In this document: piece after piece, positions 7,393 through 16,086 of the stretch
Numbering within the stretch: position 1 is the first letter of the stretch
Layout: every line of letters begins with the position of its first letter
DNA from: Flaviramulus sp. BrNp1-15
Lineage (GTDB): Bacteria; Bacteroidota; Bacteroidia; Flavobacteriales; Flavobacteriaceae
Assembly (NCBI RefSeq): GCF_022259695.1
Contig: NZ_CP092099.1
Location: 232,471-296,470 of the forward strand
Reading direction: 5' to 3'
Length of the DNA: 64,000 nt
Made by a program: the position numbers and the translations under genes
The notes under the pieces: generated by a model
Seen by the model: the letters and a program-made list of their open reading frames with translations, nothing else
The model's database searches: none
What the model was told of the DNA's origin: nothing

Positions 7393-8835
7393 ATGACATT
7401 AACGAAACGAAATATTGGTCTTTTTCTTGGGCCTTTTATGTTTATTATAATAATTCTGTTTTTTCACCCAGAAGGTTTAAGTAAGTCAGCAAATGCCATA
7501 CTAGCTTCGGCTCTTTGGGTTGCTATTTGGTGGATTACAGAAGCTTTACATATTGCAATTACAGCATTGCTTCCTATAGTGCTCTTTCCGTTAAGTGGTG
7601 GACTAGCATTAAAAGCAACAACAGCTTCATATGGTCACAAATATATTTTTCTTTTTATTGGAGGTTTTGTTTTGGCAATTGCAATAGAAAAATGGAATCT
7701 TCACAAACGTATAGCTTTAACAATAATTAAAATAGTTGGCACAAATGTGATTCATATTATTTTAGGTTTTATGGTGGCTACTGCTTTTCTATCTATGTGG
7801 ATATCTAATACCGCAACTGCCGTAATGATTTTACCCGTTGGGATTGCCATTGTGTTACAGCTAAAAGATAATCCTGACACTATAGAGAACGAAAACAAAA
7901 TTTTCGGTAAAGCATTAATGCTAGCTATTGCTTATAGCGCTTCAATAGGTGGAATGGCAACATTAATAGGTACACCACCAAACCTTGTTTTAGCAGGTGT
8001 TGTTCAAGAAAGTTATAATGTAGAAATAACCTTTACACAATGGTTTATTTTTGGATTCCCAATAAGTTTAGTATTTCTGTTTTTAGCTTGGTTGTATCTT
8101 ACAAGAGTAGCTTTTAAGTTTAAACAGAAAGAGTTTCCAGGAGGGAAGAAAGAAATAGACAAACAACTTAAAGATTTAGGAGAAATTACGTTTGAAGAGA
8201 AAATGATTTTTTTGGTGTTTGTGCTAACTGCTTTTGCATGGATAAGCAGGTCGTTTTTACTTCAAAAATTTATTCCAGAAATTGACGATACTATAATTGC
8301 AATGTGTTCTGCGTTTCTCTTATTTCTGCTTCCTAGTAAAGTAAAAAAACATAAGTTAATGACTTGGAAAGATGCCGTTAAACTACCTTGGGACATTCTT
8401 ATATTATTTGGTGGTGGTATGGCTTTAGCTTTAGGCTTTGAATCTAGCGGATTAGCACTATGGATAGGCAATCAATTAATATCTTTAAACTCTATTCCAT
8501 TACTTTTACTAATACTAATATTAATTGCATCTGTGAATTTTTTAACAGAAATAACTTCAAATTTAGCAACCACAGCTATGTTGCTACCGGTTCTTGTTTC
8601 TCTTGCTAATGCTATAGGTGTACATCCATATTTATTATTAGTCAGTGCAACCGTAGCTGCATCATGTGCATTTATGTTACCCGTTGCAACACCACCTAAT
8701 GCTGTAGTTTTTGGTTCAGGATATCTTAAAATTGGAGATATGATTAAAAAAGGGATATGGTTAAACATTTTAACCATCATTCTTCTTACCTTAATTGTTT
8801 ATTATTTTCTCCCCCTGCTATGGGATTTAAACTAA
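7393..8835 (+). CDS. DASS-family sodium/dicarboxylate (SLC13-type) symporter
   Basis: A 480-residue membrane protein with about 11-12 hydrophobic segments. It carries the two signature re-entrant hairpins of divalent anion:Na+ symporters: SNT at residues 138-140 (MWISNTATAVMILPVG) and the related SNL at 389-391 (TSNLATTAMLLPVL). It also has IGTPPNL in the first half and VATPPNAVVFGSG in the second, showing the inverted-repeat architecture. Members carry succinate, fumarate, malate, citrate or sulfate with sodium. It is divergent from the MocR-like regulator with 113 bases between, containing repeated CCTAATTA sites. With DcuC at 1576-2937 this locus holds two unrelated dicarboxylate carriers. 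Confidence 0.88.
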   Translation: MTLTKRNIGLFLGPFMFIIIILFFHPEGLSKSANAILASALWVAIWWITEALHIAITALLPIVLFPLSGGLALKATTASYGHKYIFLFIGGFVLAIAIEKWNLHKRIALTIIKIVGTNVIHIILGFMVATAFLSMWISNTATAVMILPVGIAIVLQLKDNPDTIENENKIFGKALMLAIAYSASIGGMATLIGTPPNLVLAGVVQESYNVEITFTQWFIFGFPISLVFLFLAWLYLTRVAFKFKQKEFPGGKKEIDKQLKDLGEITFEEKMIFLVFVLTAFAWISRSFLLQKFIPEIDDTIIAMCSAFLLFLLPSKVKKHKLMTWKDAVKLPWDILILFGGGMALALGFESSGLALWIGNQLISLNSIPLLLLILILIASVNFLTEITSNLATTAMLLPVLVSLANAIGVHPYLLLVSATVAASCAFMLPVATPPNAVVFGSGYLKIGDMIKKGIWLNILTIILLTLIVYYFLPLLWDLN

Positions 8836-8874
8836 AAGCTGTTTCCAACTATTTTCTATACTTTTAGTTTTAAT

Positions 8875-8882
8875 TACCTTTG
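8875..8882 (+). promoter_or_regulatory. -7 element (TACCTTTG) ahead of yicC-gmk-nadD
   Basis: TACCTTTG matches the Bacteroidota TAnnTTTG element 21 bases before the yicC ATG. The -33 box is not obvious. Confidence 0.45.
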
Positions 8883-8903
8883 CACAACTTAATACACTAG
8901 TTT

Positions 8904-9761
8904 ATGATATATTCAATGACAGGTTATGGAAAATCTGTTTTGCAATTGCCCACAAAAAAAATAACTATAGAACTTAAATCTTTAAATAGTAAAAATTTAG
9001 ATTTAAACGCTAGAATGCCTTCTATTTACAGAGAAAAAGAACTAACTATAAGAAAAAAACTTGCTGACAAACTCGTTCGCGGAAAAATAGATTTTTCAAT
9101 TTATGTGGAAGCTACTGCCGACGATACTTCAACTCAAATAAACACACCTGTTGTTAAACAATATATGAAACAACTTAGAGAAGTTGTTAATAGTGACGAT
9201 TTAGAACTTCTTAAAATGGCTGTTCGTTTTCCAGATGCTTTAAATACGGTTCGTGAAGAAATAGATGAAAATGAATGGAAAGCTATTGAAATAGAAATTA
9301 ATAATGCTATAAATGATTTGGTTGATCATAGATTAGATGAAGGTAAGGTACTCGAACAAGATTTTAACAATAGAATTACATCTATTGAAAACTTACTTGA
9401 ACAAGTTATAGCTATGGATCCTGAACGTGTTGAAGGTGTTCGTGAGCGTTTACTTAAAGGAGTTGAAGAACTCAAAGAAAAATATGATGAAAACCGTTTT
9501 GAACAAGAGCTGGTTTATTACATTGAAAAATTTGATATTACTGAAGAAAAAGTGCGTTTAAAAAACCATTTAAACTACTTTACTGAGTGTTTAAACTCTA
9601 AAGATTCTAACGGGAAGAAACTAGGGTTTATAAGTCAGGAAATGGGTAGAGAAATAAACACCATTGGTTCTAAAAGTAACTATGCACCCATGCAACAATT
9701 GGTGGTTCAGATGAAAGATGAACTTGAAAAAATTAAGGAACAATTGTTGAATGTACTTTAA
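8904..9761 (+). CDS. yicC: YicC/YloC-family endoribonuclease
   Basis: A 285-residue soluble protein with the family's hallmark start MIYSMTGYGK, the ELKSLNSKNLDLNARMP segment near residue 25, and the conserved C-terminal half (GKKLGFISQEMGREINTIGSKSN near residue 238; VVQMKDELEKIKEQLLNVL at the end). YicC proteins are RNA endonucleases involved in small-RNA turnover. It is followed after 11 bases by gmk and then nadD, an arrangement common in Bacteroidota, so the three are probably cotranscribed from the -7 element at 8875. Confidence 0.92.
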   Translation: MIYSMTGYGKSVLQLPTKKITIELKSLNSKNLDLNARMPSIYREKELTIRKKLADKLVRGKIDFSIYVEATADDTSTQINTPVVKQYMKQLREVVNSDDLELLKMAVRFPDALNTVREEIDENEWKAIEIEINNAINDLVDHRLDEGKVLEQDFNNRITSIENLLEQVIAMDPERVEGVRERLLKGVEELKEKYDENRFEQELVYYIEKFDITEEKVRLKNHLNYFTECLNSKDSNGKKLGFISQEMGREINTIGSKSNYAPMQQLVVQMKDELEKIKEQLLNVL

Positions 9762-9772
9762 AAACATATTTC

Positions 9773-10369
9773 GTGACTAATAAAGAAGCTACAAACAAAA
9801 AACAAGGTAAACTTATAGTGTTTTCTGCACCTTCAGGCTCTGGAAAAACCACCATTGTAAGACATTTACTTGGTATTGAGGATTTAAACCTAGAGTTTTC
9901 CATATCTGCAACCTCAAGAGAAAAGCGAGGTGACGAAGTTAACGAAAAGGACTATTACTTTTTATCAGCCAAGGAATTTAAAAACAAAATTAAGGGTGAA
10001 GCGTTTTTAGAGTGGGAAGAAGTTTACCGTGATAATTTTTACGGCACTTTAAAAACCGAAGTAGAACGTATTTGGGCAAAAGGCAAAAATGTTATTTTTG
10101 ATATTGATGTTTCTGGTGGATTACGTATTAAGCGTAAATTCCCACAGCAAACCTTAGCCGTTTTTGTAAAACCACCAAGTATAGATGAGTTAAAAATTAG
10201 ATTAAAAAAACGCAAAACTGAAAGTGCAGATAAAATAAATATGCGTGTTGCAAAAGCATCAGCAGAATTAGCGACAGCTCCTCTTTTCGATATTATAGTT
10301 GTAAACGATAATTTAGAAAAAGCATTAAAAGAGTCTGAAATTAAAGTTAGAGACTTTTTAAAATCTTAG
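9773..10369 (+). CDS. gmk: Guanylate kinase
   Basis: A 198-residue enzyme that phosphorylates GMP to GDP with ATP. The P-loop is APSGSGKTT at residues 19-27. The GMP-binding region follows (FSISATSREKRGDEVNEKDY, FLEWEEVYRDNFYGT), as does the IFDIDVSGGLRIK segment. The start is a GTG at 9773; no in-frame ATG precedes it. The gene lies 11 bases after yicC and 2 bases before nadD. Confidence 0.95.
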   Translation: MTNKEATNKKQGKLIVFSAPSGSGKTTIVRHLLGIEDLNLEFSISATSREKRGDEVNEKDYYFLSAKEFKNKIKGEAFLEWEEVYRDNFYGTLKTEVERIWAKGKNVIFDIDVSGGLRIKRKFPQQTLAVFVKPPSIDELKIRLKKRKTESADKINMRVAKASAELATAPLFDIIVVNDNLEKALKESEIKVRDFLKS

Positions 10370-10371
10370 AT

Positions 10372-10950
10372 ATGAAAGTTGGGTTATATTTTGGTTCTTT
10401 TAATCCTATACATATTGGGCATTTGGTTATTGCAAATCACATTGCAGAGTACAGTGATTTAGACCAAGTTTGGTTTGTAGTAACACCTCACAATCCCTTT
10501 AAAAAGAAAAGCAGCTTGCTTGATAATTATCAGCGTTTAGAAATGGTGTATCGTGCTACAAAAGATTATACTAAACTTAAACCTAGCGATATAGAATTTA
10601 ACTTACCTCAACCAAATTACACAGTAAACACACTTGCATATTTACAAGAAAAATATCCAGATTATGAGTTTGCTTTAATTATGGGAGAAGACAACTTAAA
10701 AAGTTTTCATAAGTGGAAAAACTATGAAGTTATTTTAGAAAACCATCATATTTATGTATATCCTAGAATTTCTGATAATAAAATAGAAACACAATTTGAT
10801 GGTCATGAAAAAATACATACTGTTAATGCGCCTATCATGCAACTATCTTCTACATTTATTCGAAATGCGATAAAAGCAGGTAAAAATGTAAGACCTATGC
10901 TACCTGAATTTGTTTGGGAATATTTAGACGAGATGAATTTTTATAAATGA
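10372..10950 (+). CDS. nadD: Nicotinate-nucleotide adenylyltransferase
   Basis: A 192-residue enzyme of NAD synthesis that joins nicotinate mononucleotide and ATP to give deamido-NAD. The nucleotidyltransferase signature GSFNPIHIGH is at residues 8-17, the family-specific WFVVTPHNPFKKK near 34, and the C-terminal STFIR motif near 162. The length is normal. It is the last gene of the yicC-gmk-nadD unit and is followed by a bidirectional terminator. Confidence 0.95.
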   Translation: MKVGLYFGSFNPIHIGHLVIANHIAEYSDLDQVWFVVTPHNPFKKKSSLLDNYQRLEMVYRATKDYTKLKPSDIEFNLPQPNYTVNTLAYLQEKYPDYEFALIMGEDNLKSFHKWKNYEVILENHHIYVYPRISDNKIETQFDGHEKIHTVNAPIMQLSSTFIRNAIKAGKNVRPMLPEFVWEYLDEMNFYK

Positions 10951-10963
10951 ATAGCTTGAAATA

Positions 10964-10993
10964 AAAAAGCCAACTTTTAAAAGTTGGCTTTTC
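10964..10993. terminator. Bidirectional terminator between nadD and kbp
   Basis: A perfect palindrome GCCAACTTTTAAAAGTTGGC (10969-10988) is flanked by A and T runs, so it can act on both the nadD transcript and the convergent kbp transcript. Confidence 0.8.
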
Positions 10994-11018
10994 CATAACA
11001 TAGTATATAATAGGTTTA

Positions 11019-11504
11019 CTAGTCTAAGGCAGGAATACGTAATACTTGTCCTGGATAAATTTTATCAGGATGAGTAAGCATTGGTTTATTTGCTTCAAAA
11101 ATAACTGGGTATTTCATTGCATTACCATAATATTTCTTTGCAATTTTCCCTAAAGTGTCTCCACTTACTACAGTATGAAATTGTGCTTCTGGCTCTACGT
11201 GCTCAACTGTCATTTGATCATCAACAGTTGCAATACCATTAGAGTTTCCAACCACTAAAATTACTTTTTCCTTAGTAGCTTGGTCGTATGCTTTACCGGA
11301 GATTGTAGCAGCGTCATCATCAATAAATACATTTAAATCTTCTACTTGTAATTGTAAATCTTTTATAGTTCCTTCAAGTTTTCTTGCAGCAGCTTCTTCT
11401 AGTTTTAATTCTGCAGCAGCAGCTTCTGCAGCTTCTTCTGCATCTGTTTTTCCGATTCCGAATACTTTTGCTCCTGCGTTTTTAATAAATGAAAATAGTC
11501 CCAT
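11019..11504 (-). CDS. kbp: Potassium-binding BON-LysM protein (Kbp/YgaU homolog)
   Basis: A 161-residue protein with the organisation of E. coli Kbp: start MGLFSFIKNAGAKVF, an Ala/Glu-rich helical spacer (about residues 20-45), a BON domain (about 48-105, DDDAATISGKAYDQATKEKV, NSNGIATVDDQ) and a C-terminal LysM domain (FHTVVSGDTLGKIAKKYYGN, IFEANKPMLTHPDKIYPGQV, LRIP). E. coli Kbp is a cytoplasmic K+ sensor; there is no signal peptide here either. The Ala/Glu-rich spacer is longer than in E. coli. It looks monocistronic. Confidence 0.88.
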   Translation of the reverse strand: MGLFSFIKNAGAKVFGIGKTDAEEAAEAAAAELKLEEAAARKLEGTIKDLQLQVEDLNVFIDDDAATISGKAYDQATKEKVILVVGNSNGIATVDDQMTVEHVEPEAQFHTVVSGDTLGKIAKKYYGNAMKYPVIFEANKPMLTHPDKIYPGQVLRIPALD

Positions 11505-11629
11505 AGTTTATTGTATTTTTAAGTTAATATTTATTTAAATTGTAATATTTAGATATGCTAAACTTACATAATATTTGACACAGAAAAAATAAAAAGTCAC
11601 ATAATCAAAGATACATTTTTATTACAAAA

Positions 11630-11666
11630 AGAAACCGCCTAAAGCACAATACTTTAAACGGTTTCT
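11630..11666 (-). terminator. Terminator hairpin after the 315-aa lipoprotein gene
   Basis: AGAAACCG and CGGTTTCT arms, extended by TAAAG/CTTTA, form a stem 25 bases past the stop at 11691. On the minus strand it runs into a T-rich stretch. Confidence 0.6.
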
Positions 11667-11690
11667 AAACTAAATAACCAACCAAAATTT

Positions 11691-12638
11691 TTATTTCACC
11701 CTTGTGTTTTCTCTAGGGTTTTCTACTTTATCTTTTCTAAACTTACGTTTTTTATCTTTTGTTGTTGTTTCTTTGCCTTTTGTGTTTCCTGTTTTTAAGA
11801 ACTGTATGTATCCTCTACCTTCAAATTCGTAAATAGTTTCAGATGCTGGATGAAACAACTCTATCTTTCCATCATTTATAACGCTCATTTCGAAGTATTC
11901 ATTGTCAAAGAAATCATAATCTAATGTTAAAGTTTTTAAATACATATTATTACTAACATCACCTACTCCATAAACTCCTGTATAATCCCAATATATATTA
12001 CTTGGATTACTAACATCTATGTCTTGCGAACTTCTAAAAGTTGAATCGTTTCCACCTGCTAAAAATTGTAAATAGTTTTCGTTATCAAATTCATTTAATG
12101 CCCCAAAATCACTTGTGTATGTTTTTTCCCAAGCTTCATACTCTTGTAAGAAATAATGAATATTATCATAGAATACAAAGTCGTAATCAAAATTACTTCG
12201 TTGATACCCATCTAAAAAGTACGACGTATCATTATTAGGGTTGTAAAGTTCTATAGTATTACTGTCTATTTGATATACATCAAAGGTTGAAAACCCATCA
12301 ATATCATGGTAAACATCTAAAATCATATCATAAGCATCATATTCGCCAACATCAATACCAAAACCGTATCCGTTATCGCCTAATCCAACTATGTTGTTAT
12401 TTGCATAAACAACACCATTTCTAAACGAAATTGTAAATGCCTTTTGTAAAAACGGTGTTTCACCATAACCTGAGGTTGAATTAATATCTACATACCATAA
12501 CTCATGAGAGCTTAATAATTGATTTAACGAAATTGGAGGTACATCATCATAATAATCATCAACTAACACTTCTGTGTAACACGATGTAAATAATGTTGCT
12601 ATTAAAGCAAAGCCTGAAAGTAATTTTAGAGTCTTCAT
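11691..12638 (-). CDS. Predicted lipoprotein of unknown function
   Basis: I use the ATG at 12638 (315 aa), which gives a lipoprotein signal (MKTLKLLSGFALIATLFTSC, Cys20); a frame extended to 12689 would put 17 residues before it. The mature part is acidic and rich in Asp, Tyr and Asn. It appears to contain two similar lipocalin-like beta-rich halves: each has an ITIELYNP/KIELFHP strand followed by a Tyr-Phe-Leu or Tyr-Glu-Phe motif and a GY(Q/I) turn. The C-terminal 30 residues are strongly basic (KGKETTTKDKKRKFRKDK). I recognise no named family. It is divergent from gpsA. Confidence 0.65.
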   Translation of the reverse strand: MKTLKLLSGFALIATLFTSCYTEVLVDDYYDDVPPISLNQLLSSHELWYVDINSTSGYGETPFLQKAFTISFRNGVVYANNNIVGLGDNGYGFGIDVGEYDAYDMILDVYHDIDGFSTFDVYQIDSNTIELYNPNNDTSYFLDGYQRSNFDYDFVFYDNIHYFLQEYEAWEKTYTSDFGALNEFDNENYLQFLAGGNDSTFRSSQDIDVSNPSNIYWDYTGVYGVGDVSNNMYLKTLTLDYDFFDNEYFEMSVINDGKIELFHPASETIYEFEGRGYIQFLKTGNTKGKETTTKDKKRKFRKDKVENPRENTRVK

Positions 12639-12738
12639 AATCAAACATTTTAGGGTTTCTATATTTAGTGGTTTCAAAACGCGTGCCAAAAAAGATTTCT
12701 TAATAGTTTATTGACTTATCTATAAGCGATATTTTGCG

Positions 12739-12746
12739 TATTTTTG
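12739..12746 (+). promoter_or_regulatory. -7 element (TATTTTTG) ahead of gpsA
   Basis: A perfect TAnnTTTG match 25 bases before the gpsA ATG. Confidence 0.4.
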
Positions 12747-12771
12747 AAATTGTAAACTATTCTAAATATTT

Positions 12772-13773
12772 ATGGATAAACCTTTAAAATATGCGGTTTT
12801 TGGAGCAGGAAGTTGGGCAACTGCAATAGTGAAAATGCTTTGTGAAAACTTAGATGAAATTGGTTGGTATATGAGAAGTGTTTACACCAAAGAACATTTA
12901 TTAAAAGAACAACACAACCCTAATTATTTAAGTTCGGTTGAATTTCATTTAGAGCAATTGAAGTTAAGTAATGATATAAATGAAATCGCAAATTATGCTG
13001 ATGTTTTAATTTTTGCCATTCCTTCTGCTTTTATGCATAGTGAATTAGAAAAACTGTCTATAGATATTTCTAATAAAATTATTGTTTCGGCTGTTAAAGG
13101 TATTATGCCAGAGAGCGGTTTGCTGGTTGGCGAACATTTTCATAATATATACCAAGTACCTTTTAATAATATTGCTGTTATTGCGGGCCCGTGTCATGCA
13201 GAAGAAGTAGCTTTAGAGCGTTTGTCGTATTTAACCATTTCATGTTCTGATGCTCAAAAAGCTAAAGAAATTGCAAAAAATTTATCCAGCGATTATATTA
13301 AAACTAAAATTAGTGACGATATTATTGGCGTAGAATACGCTGTAATGCTTAAAAACATTTATGCTATTGCTGCTGGAATTGCACATGGTTTAGGTTATGG
13401 AGATAATTTCCAGAGTGTGCTAATGAGTAATGCCATTAGAGAGATGAAACGTTTTATTAAAAAGATGCATAAAATGAAACGTAATATTAATAATTCTGCA
13501 TATTTAGGCGACTTATTAGTTACAGGATACTCTGTGTTTTCTCGTAATCGTATGTTTGGCAACATGATTGGTAAAGGCTATACCGTAAAATCTGCGCAAA
13601 TGGAAATGAGCATGATTGCAGAAGGGTATTATGCTACCAAAAGTGCACATTTACTAAATGAAAGAAATAAAAAGAAAACACGCTTGCCTATTATAAATGC
13701 TGTTTATGAAATTTTATACGAGAATAAAGACCCAAAAAAGGTATTTAAAAAATTAACTGAAAGACTAGATTAA
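12772..13773 (+). CDS. gpsA: Glycerol-3-phosphate dehydrogenase [NAD(P)+]
   Basis: A 333-residue enzyme that reduces dihydroxyacetone phosphate to sn-glycerol 3-phosphate for phospholipid synthesis. The Rossmann motif GAGSWATA is at residues 11-18. Further family blocks are FAIPSAFMHSEL near 83, VSAVKGIMPESG near 105, AGPCHAEEVALE near 141, the catalytic-lysine region VMLKNIYAIAAGIAHGLGYG near 192 and the GDLLVTGYS-RNRMFG block near 246. The C-terminal segment KTRLPIINAVYEILYE is also typical. The flavobacterial form writes GxGxWA where others have GxGxWG. Confidence 0.95.
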   Translation: MDKPLKYAVFGAGSWATAIVKMLCENLDEIGWYMRSVYTKEHLLKEQHNPNYLSSVEFHLEQLKLSNDINEIANYADVLIFAIPSAFMHSELEKLSIDISNKIIVSAVKGIMPESGLLVGEHFHNIYQVPFNNIAVIAGPCHAEEVALERLSYLTISCSDAQKAKEIAKNLSSDYIKTKISDDIIGVEYAVMLKNIYAIAAGIAHGLGYGDNFQSVLMSNAIREMKRFIKKMHKMKRNINNSAYLGDLLVTGYSVFSRNRMFGNMIGKGYTVKSAQMEMSMIAEGYYATKSAHLLNERNKKKTRLPIINAVYEILYENKDPKKVFKKLTERLD

Positions 13774-13825
13774 TCAATTCCTTATATAAGCAAAGATTTA
13801 TTTTTTATAGAGTTACTTAAAGTTT

Positions 13826-13882
13826 GGGCTTTCGCTAGTCGCTTTCTGCGAAGAGCTCCAATAATAGTTCAATCCCTAACGC
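13826..13882 (-). repeat. Dispersed intergenic repeat, minus orientation (copy A)
   Basis: On the minus strand it starts GCGTTAGGGATTG and ends near AAAGCCCA, with a GC-richer middle than the surrounding DNA. The same left end and an AAAGCCCGA right end occur at 15385-15472. It lies between the convergent gpsA and the 131-aa gene. Confidence 0.55.
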
Positions 13883-13919
13883 TTATCTGCCAAGAGACTA
13901 CTGCTTTTTCAGGAATATA

Positions 13920-14315
13920 CTACTTAACCAACACGCCTTTAACCTTCATTAAAGGAATAGCTTGCAACGCTTTAAAATTAATAGTATTTTTTCTAAACAA
14001 ATATGTTTTATCAAACATTTGGTTACCTTCAAAAAAAGAAACCTTAAAGGTGTTATTTAATGCAAATAATTCTTCTTGTATCAATTCAATTTTAGCATAG
14101 CTTTTTTTAGGAAGTGAGTCTAGCTTTTTTCTGAAAACAGATGTTGTTTTTTCTTTAGAATAACCACTTGTAACAATAAGAACCATTTCTAAATCAACAT
14201 CTTTATTGTTTATTATGTAAGCATTCCAATCTTGAGTTTTATAAACGTCATTATACTCATTTACAACTGCAATGTAAACATCCTCTACTTTTGGAATATC
14301 AATGTCTTTTTTCAA
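13920..14315 (-). CDS. Conserved hypothetical protein downstream of pheS
   Basis: A 131-residue soluble protein with no signal peptide or membrane segment. It contains an alpha/beta pattern with a central hydrophobic strand (LEMVLIVTSGY) and a conserved-looking end (KTYLFRKNTINFKALQAIPL, VKGVLVK). The start appears to be a TTG at 14315, two bases after the pheS stop; the first in-frame ATG is deep inside at about codon 44. From memory, short proteins of this type follow pheS in other Flavobacteriaceae, so it is probably cotranscribed with it. I do not recognise a function; the neighbourhood alone should not be used to call it a synthetase subunit. Confidence 0.72.
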   Translation of the reverse strand: MKKDIDIPKVEDVYIAVVNEYNDVYKTQDWNAYIINNKDVDLEMVLIVTSGYSKEKTTSVFRKKLDSLPKKSYAKIELIQEELFALNNTFKVSFFEGNQMFDKTYLFRKNTINFKALQAIPLMKVKGVLVK

Positions 14316-14317
14316 AA

Positions 14318-15337
14318 CTAAAATGCAGATTTAAACTGCTCTAAAAAACGCACATCGTTTTCACTTAATAATCGGATATCGCCAATTTGATGTAATAACA
14401 TAGCAATACGGTCTATACCCATACCAAATGCGAAACCAGAATATTCCTTAGAATCTATACCACAATTTTCTAAAACGTTTGGATCCACCATACCACAACC
14501 CATAATTTCTAACCAACCAGTACCCTTTGTTATGCGGTAATCAATTTCGGTTTCTAAGCCCCAATACACATCAACCTCAGCACTTGGTTCTGTAAATGGG
14601 AAGTAAGACGGACGTAAACGTATTTTACTTTTTCCAAACATTTCAGTTGTAAAGTGTTGTAGTGTTTGCTTTAAGTCTGCAAAACTTACATCTTTATCTA
14701 TATATAAACCTTCTACTTGGTGGAAAAAACAATGCGAACGCGCCGAAATAGCTTCATTTCTATACACTCTACCTGGTGAGATTGTACGAATAGGCGGTTT
14801 ATTATTTTCCATATAACGTACTTGCACAGAACTGGTATGTGTACGCAATAAAATATCCGGATTGGTTTGAATAAAAAACGTATCCTGCATATCACGAGCC
14901 GGATGATATTCTGGTAAGTTTAAGGCTGTAAAATTGTGCCAATCATCTTCAATTTCTGGTCCTTCACTTACATTGAATCCAATACGGGAAAAAATATCTA
15001 TAATTTGATTTTTAACAATAGAAATAGGGTGGCGCGCACCAATTTGAATAGGTTCTCCTGGACGCGATAAATCGCCATAAACACCTTTTACTTCTTCTTT
15101 GCTTTCAAGCTCTTCTTTTAAAGCACTTACCTTATCTTCGGCTGTTTTTTTAAGTTTATTAATGGTTTGACCAAATTCTTTTTTTTGATCGTTTGCTACA
15201 TTTTTAAACTCAGCAAAAAAGTCGTTTAGCAAACCTTTTTTACCTAAATATTTTATACGGAATGCCTCTACCTCTTCTTTTGATTGGGCTTTAAAAGCTT
15301 CAGCTTCGGCTATAAGTTCTTTTATCTTATCTATCAT
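14318..15337 (-). CDS. pheS: Phenylalanine--tRNA ligase, alpha subunit
   Basis: A 339-residue class II aminoacyl-tRNA synthetase subunit. An N-terminal coiled coil (about 1-90) precedes the catalytic core. Motif 2 is at PGRVYRNEAISARSH near residue 187 and HCFFHQVEGLYIDKD follows. Motif 3 is GFAFGMGIDRIAML near 305. GARHPISIVKNQI near residue 101 begins the core as in other PheS proteins. The beta subunit gene is not in the window. The upstream gap of about 150 bases carries a dispersed repeat. Confidence 0.96.
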   Translation of the reverse strand: MIDKIKELIAEAEAFKAQSKEEVEAFRIKYLGKKGLLNDFFAEFKNVANDQKKEFGQTINKLKKTAEDKVSALKEELESKEEVKGVYGDLSRPGEPIQIGARHPISIVKNQIIDIFSRIGFNVSEGPEIEDDWHNFTALNLPEYHPARDMQDTFFIQTNPDILLRTHTSSVQVRYMENNKPPIRTISPGRVYRNEAISARSHCFFHQVEGLYIDKDVSFADLKQTLQHFTTEMFGKSKIRLRPSYFPFTEPSAEVDVYWGLETEIDYRITKGTGWLEIMGCGMVDPNVLENCGIDSKEYSGFAFGMGIDRIAMLLHQIGDIRLLSENDVRFLEQFKSAF

Positions 15338-15384
15338 GACGTCATTTCAAAAATGAATGCAAATTTACTATTTTTTCTATAACT

Positions 15385-15472
15385 GCGTTAGGGATTGCAA
15401 CGGAAATCCTTTTGCTTTTTGCAAAAGATTATAGTGCAAAGCCCGACCCCGAGATTTCGGTGTAACGACCGA
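15385..15472 (+). repeat. Dispersed intergenic repeat, plus orientation (copy B)
   Basis: Starts GCGTTAGGGATTG, holds a CTTTTGC-TTTTT-GCAAAAG hairpin (starting 15410) and AAAGCCCGACCCC, and ends with a CCGAGATTTCGG hairpin (15449-15460). It shares its ends with the inverted copy at 13826-13882. It lies upstream of pheS, in the gap before the next gene. Confidence 0.6.
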
Positions 15473-15491
15473 ATTATCAATTCGATACCGA

Positions 15492-15848
15492 TTAATATAT
15501 ATACTCAGTTTCTAAAAAGTAATTTACTATAGCTTCTTTCATTAAAACACTCTGTTCACCAGCTTTTAAACGCGGTAAACTTTCAAGAGTTCTATAATGT
15601 GGCCAACCTTCGTTATCTACAAAATCGAGCTGGTAATAGCCATAAGGCGTAAGTAATTTGCAGATAGCAATATGCATAAGGTCTAGTTTTTGGTCTTTTT
15701 TAAAAGTTCTTTCTAATTGCCCTAATTCTTGCACACCTATTAAATAAATTATAGCATCAAGATCTAATGTATCTCCATCGGCAAATTGATTGGATAGTTT
15801 TTTAACTACCAATTCCCAGCGCTCTTTTAATTGTTCGTCTCTAGACAT
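15492..15848 (-). CDS. Conserved hypothetical protein (118 aa)
   Basis: A small soluble protein, mostly helical, with a conserved-looking core (DLDAIIYLIGVQELGQLERT, FKKDQKLDLMHIAICKLLTP, GYYQLDFVDNEGWPHY). I believe it is a flavobacterial core hypothetical gene but cannot name a family with certainty. It has no signal peptide, membrane segment or metal-binding motif. The ATG at 15848 is the first in frame. It stands alone between cvpA (divergent) and pheS (same strand, with a repeat-bearing gap between). Confidence 0.7.
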   Translation of the reverse strand: MSRDEQLKERWELVVKKLSNQFADGDTLDLDAIIYLIGVQELGQLERTFKKDQKLDLMHIAICKLLTPYGYYQLDFVDNEGWPHYRTLESLPRLKAGEQSVLMKEAIVNYFLETEYIY

Positions 15849-16061
15849 AATAATTTTAAAGCTACAAAGTTAATAAACCTAAGTGTGACTATTATCCCAT
15901 TTATGATTTGAATTTAGTTTAAAATAAAATGATAATTTTTTTTCTCTATATAAAAAAAGAAAAATAAAGCATAGCCTTCGTTACGGTATCTTTTTCTTGT
16001 GACATAGAAAGGAAAAAAGGGCGTTTTATTAAAGTGAATTCAAGTTGTAGATGGGATTATT

Positions 16062-16069
16062 TATATTTG
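16062..16069 (+). promoter_or_regulatory. -7 element (TATATTTG) ahead of cvpA
   Basis: A perfect TAnnTTTG match 17 bases before the cvpA ATG. Confidence 0.4.
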
Positions 16070-16086
16070 CCTAAATTATTTCAATT

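Noticed and set aside
13920-14315. Second phenylalanyl-tRNA synthetase subunit
   Set aside because: The 131-aa product has no class II synthetase motifs and is much shorter than PheT; only its location beside pheS suggests such a name.
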